DNA of 64,000 nt from Teratosphaeria epicoccoides (Eukaryota > Ascomycota > Dothideomycetes > Mycosphaerellales > Teratosphaeriaceae), in contig JADDMT010000008.1 in the NCBI GenBank assembly GCA_021401465.1, forward strand, positions 372,001 through 436,000. The letters are read 5' to 3'. The notes beneath the pieces were generated by a model, which did not search any database, was not told where the DNA came from, and saw nothing but the letters and a program-made list of their open reading frames with translations. Positions 55,876 through 64,000 of this stretch are shown in pieces. The stretch's first letter is position 1. Each line of letters begins with the position of its first letter. The translations under genes and the position numbers were made by a program.

Positions 55876-57609
55876 ATGTCTGAAACCCTGACAAAGTCTC
55901 CGACGGGCGAGAAAGCTCAGCCCTTCGCCTCCCTCGATGGCCGCAGATCCTCGACCTTCGAAGGCGAACAAGTGGTGACTGTCGCGACTCTACAAGACGC
56001 AGACGAGGCCTTGGCATTCTTGAAAAATCATCCCAGAGCTGCAGAGATCGCTGCAGAAGGACAAGCCATACTCGAAGATGACAAGCTGCGTCGACGGCTG
56101 GTCCGCAAGATCGACTTTGCCATCGCCCCGTTGCTCGCAGCTGTTTACTTTCTGCAGTATTTGGACAAGACGACGCTCAGCTATACAGCGGTGATGGGGA
56201 TGCGGACCGACACGCATCTTCATGGTCAGCAATATTCGGACCTTGGGATGCTGTTCTACATCGGCATGATTCACCTCTGCATGGAGCACAAAAGCCACAT
56301 ACTGACTGGATCACAGGCTTCCTGGCAACCGAATTCCCGACCCAGTATCTCGCACAACGCTTCTCCCGCCTGTCCCTCTACCTCGGCACCAACATCGTGA
56401 TCTGGGGCGCCGTCCTCATGTGCCACGCCGCTTGCAACACCTTCGCCGGTCTCGCAATCTGTCGCACGCTCCTCGGCGTCTTCGAGTCCTGCGTGGCCCC
56501 CATCCTCGTTCTCATCATCGCCATGTGGTACAAGAAGTCCGAGCAAGGGCGACGCGTCAGCTGGTTCTACGTCTGCAACTCTCTCACCCAGATCGTAGGC
56601 GGGGCAGTGGCTTACGGCGCCTCGTTTGCTCCGCAGAGCGGCATTGCGAGCTGGAGGATCTTTTATCTGGCGATTGGGGCTTTGACGATTGTGGTGGGAG
56701 CGCTTGTCGTTATGCTTCTGCCAGACTCGCCGGTCAAGGCACGCAGATTTACTGATGCGGAGAAAGTCGCTGCTCTGCTTCGAGTCAAAGACAACCAGTC
56801 TGGAACACAGAACGCGCATCTGAAGAAATCGCAAGTTTGGGATGCTCTCAAGGACGTCCGCGTCTGGCTCATCTGCCTCTCTACGCTGCTCACCAGCATC
56901 CCGAACGGAGGAATCAGCAACTTCAGCTCCATCCTGCTGACGACCTTCGGATGTGAGTCAGGCCACCACTCCTTTCTCATCCCTAACGCGTGCACCATCG
57001 ACCGACTTATCATTCCCAGATACCTCCCAACAAGCCCTGATAATGTCAATGCCAACCGGCGCCATCGGCGTGATCTTCGTCCTCCTCTCAGGCTACCTCT
57101 CCGACAAATGGCGCGACCGTTCCCTCGTAATGTTCATCTGCATCGTCCCCACCATCCTCTCCGCAGCCATGATGATCGGCTTCGACCCCTCCGGCATCCC
57201 GCAAAACAAAGGCGCCCTGCTCGCCGCCTCCTTCCTCTCCGGAACCTTCGGCGCAGCATTCATGCTCCTGCTAGCCTGGAACGCGTCCAACATCGCCGGC
57301 CACACGAAGAAAGTGACGACGAATGCGTTGACACTTGTAGCGTTTGCGCTGGGCAATATCCTGGGCACGCAGACGTTTCGGGAGTCGCAGGCGCCGGGGT
57401 ATATCGGGGGGAAAATCTCGATCATTGCGACGTTGGGGTTGCAGTGTTGTGTTATCGTGGTTTTGAGGGTGATGAATGATCGGTTGAATAGGCGGAAGGA
57501 GGGGAAGTTGGCGGCGATGGGAGGGGAAGAGAGGCGAGAGTTGGCGGAGAAGATGGCGTTTGCTGATCGGTCGGACAGGGAGAATGTCTTCTTTTCCTAT
57601 ACGCATTAG
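55876..57609 (+). CDS. MFS permease, allantoate/anion:cation symporter (Dal5) family
   Basis: A 537-residue plasma-membrane transporter of the major facilitator superfamily. Three exons: 55876-56263, 56317-56952 and 57020-57609. Intron 2 is ordinary (GTGAGT...TCCCAG). Intron 1 has no GT donor; a GC-AG intron (56264-56316) restores the family stretch FYIGFLATEFPTQYLAQRFS. Dal5-family marks are the long cytosolic N-terminus, LRRRLVRKIDFAIAPLL, YFLQYLDKTTLSYTAVMG in TM1, and CRTLLGVFES. The end of TM6 is PDSPVKARRFTDAEK. About 12 hydrophobic segments can be counted. Substrates of the family include allantoate, ureidosuccinate, nicotinate, pantothenate and dipeptides; the sequence does not say which. 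A putative regulator lies directly upstream. Confidence 0.92.
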
Positions 57610-58329
57610 ATAGCCAGCCAGCCGATTGAGACTTCTGAAGCTCGAGCAAGATGCGAAGTGAACTTTCCACCACGGCACGATTTCTTCGAAGGAGCTCGTC
57701 TGATCGAATGCCCAAGGCCCTCACCGTCGAGGTGGTCCCCGCAGTGATACCAACAGTCAATCAGCCCACAATGGGCTGATTGACATGATTGACAGCCCGT
57801 GGCATTGCCACCTACTGCAAACACAGTCGATGGCTTGGCGAAACTGCTGACGGACTCTATCGCGCCCTGAACCATTCTCGCCTAGCACAACGAGAAAACT
57901 TTGACAGCATACTTCCCAGATCGTCGGTGACTGCTGACGACGTAGATGACCTCTCGCGGCGAGTCCGAACGCCCACTCCAGACGTCTCGCACAGACAAAG
58001 ATCACATCAGCGTTCGCCAACACCGACGTCAATAATACTCACCAACGAGAATCTTCTCGACGATATTCTCACGCGCAAGCGATGATAGGGCCGACCAGTG
58101 AGTCGCCTCGCGAGCGCCAGCAGGGTCGATGATGTGATGCCCGCGAAATGAGAAGCACGACTTGGCACGCTTGGCCTTCATATGGAGCAACACAGCGACC
58201 TGCTGGAGTTTCGCCAGGGCCCGCTGTCTACACAGCGACAAACACTGATAAGCAGTTTCATATATTGTCTTGGCACCGGCAAGTCCTCTCGAGCCCCTTG
58301 CGGCCGATCCTCAGAAGAATACCACATCC
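57610..58329. other. Intergenic between convergent genes
   Basis: No gene recognised. A 21-bp imperfect inverted repeat (CAATCAGCCCA...TGGGCTGATTG) lies near 57760-57784, possibly a terminator-like hairpin. Confidence 0.45.
57760..57784. repeat. Inverted repeat CAATCAGCCCA / TGGGCTGATTG
   Basis: Perfect 11-bp arms separated by three bases (CAATCAGCCCA-CAA-TGGGCTGATTG), about 150 bp after the MFS stop codon. It could form a hairpin in the 3' UTR. Function unknown. Confidence 0.7.
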
Positions 58330-61300
58330 TCAATCCAGCTCAATCACGACAGGCGCGCTCTGTGCCGGAGGCACGCTAGCTGCAGCCTCGCTCGCACCAA
58401 CGCTCTTCCTCGCCGCTGCACTGGCCGCCCTCTCTTCCCTTTCCATGCTCGGACTCCTAACTCCCGTCCTCTCCTCCACTTTAGGTCGCCAGCTCCCATC
58501 CGCCTCAACGACAATAGCCCGCGTGTCCAAAGCTTCCCTTCTCTTCAATTCTTCCCGCACCTGCACCAACCATCCGTCAATCAGAAGGTGCTGCGGACTG
58601 GCATCGCGTCGACAGATCGGACACTTCCAAACGTCCACGTCTGTCGGCCAGTTGTCGTGCTTCCGTCTTCTCGTTTGTAAGTAGATCTCCAGGTCGAAAG
58701 GATCCCGGTGCTTGCAGTAATGACTTCGAACGGGCGTGGTAAAAATCGACGCGCAGGATATAGGATCGAAGAGTTTAATCGTCATGGTGCTGGAGGTCAT
58801 TACCACGTCGTCATCGTCAGCAGTAGGGCGCAGTGTCTGCTTAATGCCATCCAGTGATTCCTGAGCGCTGATAAACCGGCGCTCCCGGATGTCATTCATC
58901 AAAAAGTCATGACTAACAGACCTGACCAGCTCAACAGCAATCGCATAATTGAACGCAGATGTGTCTTTGCTCGCGCGGTTGACGATGGCCTTCAATTCGT
59001 TCTTGCCCGCTTTGACCAGCTGGGTTATTCCGACCGGCAAGTATCGCCCATGTTGTAGCTTCCTCCTTGTTTCCAGGCTCTCGCCATTGACTTCGAAATA
59101 TACACCGTCCGGCCAGACGTTATCCGCGGCAAGCCAACTGCCGACATCTGGAAAGCCGCGTTCGGGTTGGAAGACAGCACATCTTAAGCGATACTCATGC
59201 GAGCCTTCCACTAATTCCCGCCTGTACCGACCCGCACTAGCCTTGACGGTGGGAGGGACCTTGCTCATGTCGTTACTGTCAAAAGCGAAAGTCTGGATTG
59301 GCCGATCCTTTTTGAGCTGCTTCGGCGCAACAGGGAACATATGCACATGTCTGTACATCGTTTGTACGTTTGTGGACCGCAGCTTTGTCGGCGCCAGATC
59401 AGGACTTCGGACGTGTGCCTGATGCAGAGCTTGCCGGGTGGTGTCCGGTTGCGTCGGTTGAGGTCGCGGACACTCTTTCTCGTTTGGAAAGACGGGTTTC
59501 CATCGAGGTGCTAACTTACCAATGTCAAGAGGTTGATGCTCGGATTGTCTAGCTCGAGCATGGTCATGTGCCAGCTGACGTTGAAGCTCTAGAATTCGGT
59601 CAGGATTAGGAGCCTGGATTGCGCCATTCGTGCTAGATGCACCTTGAACCCGCTGCTGCAGCTCGATCAGGGCTTGCTGTTGCTGAGCCGTCCAAGGGCC
59701 GTTCGCAACAGGCGAAGATGCAAGTGGCGGTGGCGTCGGGAAGGAAAGGCCAAATATTTGGAGGACATCAGCGGGAATCATGAACGGCAGCATTGGTCTC
59801 TTCAGTGCTAACATGCGAGTGGCACTGTCAATCTTGTGTCGCTCATACTGATACCACGCTGTGTATGCCCGTTGCAGTGCATGGTACATCGATTGTTTCT
59901 CGACCGGCGTCCTGATACGGAAACCGAGCTTTTGCTGCTCCTGGTCCGCGTAATGTAATGTCATTAGCACTTCAATGCCAGTCTCGATTCGTATCCCGGG
60001 TTGCTCAGTCCAGATCCTACGAGCGATGGCGCGGAAAATGGTAGCTTGTAAGACAGTACTGGGTAGCAGTAGCTGTTCGATCATGTCCTGAACCAAAGGT
60101 GGAGTGCGCGCTTCGATGCAACCATTCTCCAACCTGTCGTAGTAGAGAGGCAGCCGCTGCATGAACATTCCAACCTGCTGGGTCAGCATGTTGTAAATCT
60201 GGTTTTGCCCATGCCCGCCGGAATAGATGCGCATGAGTGGCGCCGGGAATTCAGAGAAGAATCGAACCAAGTTGGCATCGAGTTGGTCATTCGGACACAA
60301 TAGCCGGTCCAGGACCGCGTAGGCATTGTCCGGCACCAAATCGAGCATGAGCTGTGGCAGCTGGTTGCTGTTGATCGACTTCACGCAAGACAGTTGATTC
60401 AAGATGATATAAAACCAATCATTCTTGAGCAACGCCTCGTTCATGAGATGCAGCCGACCAATATTCCTGTCTCGTGGATCGGTCTGAGGAAGGCTTTCGA
60501 ACTTGTGCATTTGCTGTTTGATTCTCCCAAGCATGTCGCCCCTTGCGAAGAAGTTGTTCAAGCTAAGTGACGGCGGTATATGATTGCCGGAAGCTGCTGG
60601 CCCGTTGATACTCTGAGGTCGTTTCTGCGGAGGTGGTTGCATCGACAGTTGGGGTTGGCCGGGCACTTGGCGTTGCTGAGGATCGGATGATGATCGTCGT
60701 TGCTGCTGTACCGATACACCTGTAAGTCTGCCATTCTGGAAGGTGTTGCAAAGCCTTGGGTTCGCATTTTGCTGCTGTAGAGGTGGAGGCTGGCCAAAAC
60801 CAGTGGCATGAAGGACGGCAGAAGCGCGCACAGCTGGGCCTGCGGGTCCGGGAAATGATCGCTGTCCGAAGGGAATGGTGTAAGGTCCGGGTGGACTCGG
60901 CAGCATATTCGAGGCTGAAGTCGCCGTGACAGGAGAAGAGGCTGCGGCGGTGCTCGCAGCCTGGACGTGGGCGGCACCGCTTTTTGGACGCTGTACCGAC
61001 GCCGCCTCCCGCACAGCAAAGTGCTGGTTGACAAGCTTCGGCGTGTGAGCAACGAGTGGCGAGTGGGGATCCTCGCTGGGTGCTGGAGAGGGCAAGCCTT
61101 GACTGCTGGTCATTCGTGCTTGCCCGTCTTGGCTCTTTCTGTGTTTCACCATGGCCAGAACATCCGCCGTGGTGGCGGTGGTCGGGGAAGTTGCGCTGGT
61201 CGGGGAAGTTGCGCTGGTCGGGGACTCGTGATCTCCCAAATCGATGGCTGCTCCCGCCGTCAACCCAGATTTGGAAGGTGCATTGGTGCTGGGACCTGCT

Positions 61301-61677
61301 GGTCGGGCAAGCGCACTCGCGGACGGGCGTCTTTCGCCACCTGCAGCGGCGGGGACTGGGTCCGAAGCAGCAGGCGAGGGAGGAAGCAGACTCTTGTCCG
61401 TGTCTGTCGCCGCTTGTGCAGTCGACAGAGACCGCGACTTTGTGTTGCTGGCGCTCGCACCTGCCGATCGCTGAGACCCACTTGGTCTGCTGCGCGGTGT
61501 CACCTCGCCATCGCCGGTGTGTCCACTGCGATGGGTCGCCGCATGTTGCATCCACCTGTTATGCCTTTGCCCCATGAATATTGCGAGGGTCGCATTGCTC
61601 TCCCGGACCTGGTCATCGGAGACAGGACCATTATCTGTTCGTCGGCGCTTGGGCGACGGCCCGGTCAAGACAACCAT
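58330..61677 (-). CDS. SP-RING (Miz) zinc-finger protein, SUMO E3 ligase-like
   Basis: This 1115-residue nuclear protein has a long Pro/Ser/Gln-rich N-terminus, a central helical region, and a C-terminal SIZ/PIAS-type module. A PINIT-like domain (around RRKLQHGRYLPVGITQLV and KAGKNELKAIVN) is followed by the SP-RING: IKLFDPISC, then SHYCKHRDPFDLEIYL, then WKCPICRRDASPQHLLIDGW. The zinc ligands expected of an SP-RING (C-x-H and C-x2-C) are present, while the structural Cys usually found in the CFD motif is Pro here (DPFD). The C-terminus ends in APVVIELD, which resembles a SUMO-interacting motif (VVIEL plus acidic). A GTAAGT inside the frame near 59517 could mark an optional intron, but the frame stays open across it. 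The start at 61677 gives MVVLTGPSPKRRR, with a likely nuclear localisation signal. Confidence 0.88.
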   Translation of the reverse strand: MVVLTGPSPKRRRTDNGPVSDDQVRESNATLAIFMGQRHNRWMQHAATHRSGHTGDGEVTPRSRPSGSQRSAGASASNTKSRSLSTAQAATDTDKSLLPPSPAASDPVPAAAGGERRPSASALARPAGPSTNAPSKSGLTAGAAIDLGDHESPTSATSPTSATSPTTATTADVLAMVKHRKSQDGQARMTSSQGLPSPAPSEDPHSPLVAHTPKLVNQHFAVREAASVQRPKSGAAHVQAASTAAASSPVTATSASNMLPSPPGPYTIPFGQRSFPGPAGPAVRASAVLHATGFGQPPPLQQQNANPRLCNTFQNGRLTGVSVQQQRRSSSDPQQRQVPGQPQLSMQPPPQKRPQSINGPAASGNHIPPSLSLNNFFARGDMLGRIKQQMHKFESLPQTDPRDRNIGRLHLMNEALLKNDWFYIILNQLSCVKSINSNQLPQLMLDLVPDNAYAVLDRLLCPNDQLDANLVRFFSEFPAPLMRIYSGGHGQNQIYNMLTQQVGMFMQRLPLYYDRLENGCIEARTPPLVQDMIEQLLLPSTVLQATIFRAIARRIWTEQPGIRIETGIEVLMTLHYADQEQQKLGFRIRTPVEKQSMYHALQRAYTAWYQYERHKIDSATRMLALKRPMLPFMIPADVLQIFGLSFPTPPPLASSPVANGPWTAQQQQALIELQQRVQGASSTNGAIQAPNPDRILELQRQLAHDHARARQSEHQPLDIGKLAPRWKPVFPNEKECPRPQPTQPDTTRQALHQAHVRSPDLAPTKLRSTNVQTMYRHVHMFPVAPKQLKKDRPIQTFAFDSNDMSKVPPTVKASAGRYRRELVEGSHEYRLRCAVFQPERGFPDVGSWLAADNVWPDGVYFEVNGESLETRRKLQHGRYLPVGITQLVKAGKNELKAIVNRASKDTSAFNYAIAVELVRSVSHDFLMNDIRERRFISAQESLDGIKQTLRPTADDDDVVMTSSTMTIKLFDPISCASIFTTPVRSHYCKHRDPFDLEIYLQTRRRKHDNWPTDVDVWKCPICRRDASPQHLLIDGWLVQVREELKRREALDTRAIVVEADGSWRPKVEERTGVRSPSMEREERAASAAARKSVGASEAAASVPPAQSAPVVIELD
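61180..61224. repeat. 18-bp coding tandem repeat (2.5 copies)
   Basis: The unit GTCGGGGAAGTTGCGCTG is repeated within the SP-RING gene and encodes repeated Thr-Ser-Ala-Thr-Ser-Pro blocks in its disordered N-terminus. Confidence 0.85.
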
Positions 61678-62933
61678 TTCCAATCAATCTCTCTTGCTTG
61701 TGGCGGCCCCAGGCTCGAGATGAGGCGCATGTTCACGTGCGACTTCGCCCTGATATCTTGCCCCGAGGAGGACATTCGGTGGCGTATCTTATGCTATCGA
61801 TGGCATGCTCAGGCTTGGCATCTGCTTGTTGGGGGTTTGTCACGAAAGCGGCTCTGCTCACACGTGTCACACCACTCGCGCAGACTTGGCATGTGACAGA
61901 AGTGTCGCAGTGCAGTGTGAGGGTGCAAAACGTGCCTTCCCGCCCAAGAAGCAGTGTCCAGTATTGACAGACGCGTGATGAGGCGTTTGCGAAAGTTTGG
62001 GCTTTGGGATAGTGTTGTGGGGATGGAACGGGTCTCGTTAGAATCTACATGCATGATGCCTATGTAAATAGCACACCCCCAAGGGGTCTTGGTCGAGCTT
62101 GTTCCACCCACGCCAACATGACTCGTCGCTGGTGGTGGCCTGGATAGAGCGACTTTGCTCGATGCGTGCAGGATTGCAAGCGAACAACGCAATCACTTTG
62201 GATGTTCTTCGCCGGCTTCTCGGGATGACGCTTGTCTCTGGAAAGCTCGCGGACGCATCCCAGTTCTCGCTGCAACACATCGTATTCCTGTGTCTTGCTC
62301 GGAACATTCCAATGATAATGGGTGGCGTGCGCTGCTATGACGGGTGCCGATTCAGAGAATACACGATGGTCCTCTGCGATTCGTCCGCGATGTATATGCC
62401 ATGTGCGGAGTGCCATCCGTCGATCCAACATCGTCTTATTACCTCCACCGCACTTGAGATCGACGCCTCGGCTCGCAAGCATGCGACTGGAACAAGCGGC
62501 CAAAGCAAATACATGTATCATCTGCACCAACTCCCCCCCCCCTCCCCCACTCGTGGCAATGCGTCACTCAAACATCTCTGCCCGTGGCAATATCCACACT
62601 GAGTCGCTGAGAGCACGTCCCCGCCGTTGTCGTTGTATGATCAGGTCGAATTGGTGATCGCGAGGCAAGGCTGGTCGGCCAATGAGAGATCCACCTCCAC
62701 GTCAGTTGGCTTGACGTACTGGCGTGACCCACCGCGGCTTCACGTGCAGCTGCACGACACTGGCACACATCTGTAACACCAGCGCCCAAGGACAAGGTAG
62801 CGTCGATGGTGGCGGACTTGGCTAAACGTATGCTGTAGGCTGATTCAGCAGTATTTCTACCCACCGTAGCATAACACACCACTGCCGTACATGCGCGCGA
62901 GAAGAGCCGGGCAGTCTCGCAGCGGGAGAAAAG
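61678..62933. other. Divergent promoter region, SP-RING / Boi-like genes
   Basis: About 1.25 kb separating divergent genes. Frames up to 167 codons exist on both strands but overlap each other and carry no motifs. A poly-C run is near 62530-62545. Confidence 0.5.
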
Positions 62934-64000
62934 ATGGCCAGCAGGAGCGGTGCCAAGGGCGAGGCGCACCCTGGCAGTATCCTCCTTGTGATCCACGACT
63001 TCCTGGCGAGGAGCGCGGATGAATTGAGCTTGGCCAAGGGCGATCGCATTGAGCTGATCGAGCGGGATGATGACTTCGGAGACGGCTGGTTCTTGGGTAG
63101 ACACATGGGAAACGGGAGTACGGGCTTGTTCCCTGAAGGTCGGTACATACGATCAAGCAATACAACATAGACGGCAAAAGCGGTGCTGACTGGATAGTGT
63201 ACACCACGCCTGCCCCGAAAGGCACACTCAATGGTGGACCTCATCAGCGGCGAGTCAGCGAAGGTGTCTCCAAGAGCGCAGCCAACGAGGCCGTCACCGG
63301 TACTTCAACCCAGCTGCGACATTCCGCCGGCTCGTCGAGGCTTCCGAATGGCTCCCAAGGTGCGATGGCGGCAGCAAGTGCTGCTTTGCGAACCTCCCTT
63401 CCCTCGATGAGCCCACCAGCAACTGGCGCGGTCCGAACCAACAACACCTTCACCAATGACTCGCCTGTCATGAGCGAAGCCTTGGCCGTCATTGATGAAC
63501 ACATCACGGATTTGAACACGCCGCGATCATCATACATGAACGGCAGCACCACGAAGCGAAATCCCATGAGCAGCATGTACTCGCCGCAGCCGCAGCTCAA
63601 CCGCCTCTCGTACATACCGGGCAACGAGACCGATGAAGATGAGCATGCTCTTCACACGGAAGAGGAAGTGGCGGCATGGGCTCCGGAGCAAGTCGCCGAG
63701 TATCTCGAAGACCACGGTGTGGAAAGAGCGCACTGTGATGTGTTCCGAGACCAGGAAATCACTGGTGAGGTGCTCCTCGCCATGGATCAGAGCAGCTTGT
63801 TCATTAAGGAGTTCGAGCTGGGACCCGTCGGTAGAAGACTGAAGACTTGGCACAAGATCAAGGCATTGCAGGATGAGGTGAGGACAGCTGCAATCCCGGT
63901 CATCGCCAAGAGCGCGTCCGAGTACTCTGTGGCAGGCGCGACAGAAGATGACGCAACAAGCCTGGTGGATGTGACGAGGAACCGCAGCTCCACCATTGGT
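62934..64000 (+). CDS. Boi1/Boi2-type SH3-SAM cell-polarity protein (5' part; runs off the window)
   Basis: The visible part has an N-terminal SH3 domain (LLVIHDFLARSADELSLAKGD, then DDFGDGWFLGRH and GLFPE) and, after a Ser/Thr-rich linker, a SAM domain (WAPEQVAEYLEDHGV, then HEI-like QEITGEVLLAMD and RRLKTWHKIKAL). This order is that of yeast Boi1/Boi2 and their filamentous homologues, scaffolds that bind Cdc42/Bem1 and the exocyst at sites of polarised growth; a PH domain is expected downstream. Two exons so far: 62934-63138 and 63198 onward. The 59-nt intron (63139-63197, GTCGGT...GGATAG, phase 1) restores GLFPEVYTTPAP, in keeping with SH3-domain ends. The gene is cut by the right edge at 64000. 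Confidence 0.9.

Noticed and set aside
60558..61555. 330-codon and 164-codon alternative minus frames
   Set aside because: They lie inside the low-complexity N-terminus of the SP-RING gene in other frames and lack motifs.
1..64000. CRISPR arrays, insertion sequences, rRNA genes, retrotransposon ORFs
   Set aside because: I saw no spaced direct repeats, transposase, reverse transcriptase or integrase motifs, and no rRNA-like stretch on either strand.

Overview
The window looks like nuclear DNA of a filamentous ascomycete (Pezizomycotina). Genes are spaced 0.3-3 kb apart, have no operons, and are broken by short introns (44-182 nt, mostly 50-80) with GTRNGT donors and CTRAY branch sites. The content is typical of the group: a group III hybrid histidine kinase, cerato-platanin, Zn2Cys6 regulators, DUF3431, a fungal SLATT protein, secreted GH5 and GH31 enzymes and a BBE-type oxidase. 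A Dothideomycete is my best guess, but that is inference. There is no sign of bacterial, viral or transposon genes.

Layout. 0-3.1 kb: nothing firm. 3.2-4.5 kb: secreted exo-beta-1,3-glucanase (-). 7.3-9.6 kb: SAGA subunit Ada3/Ngg1 (-), divergent from a PA-TM-RING ubiquitin ligase (+, about 10.4-11.9 kb). 12.7-19.8 kb: UDP-glycosyltransferase (-), Upc2-like Zn2Cys6 regulator (+) and secreted FAD-linked oxidase (+), a possible small metabolic neighbourhood. 20.3-23.6 kb: a decayed D-amino-acid-oxidase-like fragment, a small secreted Cys protein and a kinase-like gene without its catalytic loop. 24.1-24.9 kb: Ser-rich hypothetical protein. 26.0-29.6 kb: nine-exon GH31 alpha-glucosidase (-). 30.3-30.7 kb: cerato-platanin (-). 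34.0-38.2 kb: Nik1/Os-1-type osmosensing histidine kinase (+).

40.6-43.4 kb holds the most unusual feature: four tandem genes for tiny secreted six-cysteine peptides, all on +, each with one phase-2 intron splitting the codon of the sixth cysteine, plus a decayed fifth copy between the first and second. Then come a SLATT two-TM protein (44.2-45.4), a DUF3431 protein (46.0-47.1), a mitochondrial-type lipase with an odd intron arrangement at its nucleophile (-, 48.0-49.2), a mitochondrial acyl-CoA dehydrogenase (-, 49.6-50.9), an atypical Zn-cluster protein (53.8-55.4), a Dal5-type MFS permease with a GC-AG intron (55.9-57.6), an SP-RING SUMO ligase (-, 58.3-61.7) and the 5' part of a Boi1/2-type SH3-SAM polarity protein running off the right edge.

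Functionally the window mixes chromatin, ubiquitin/SUMO and signalling housekeeping genes with secreted functions (two glycoside hydrolases, oxidase, cerato-platanin, the peptide array, a single small secreted protein). That mix suits a saprobe or plant-associated fungus. Exon borders were derived by hand from splice consensus and frame continuity; unresolved ones are flagged.
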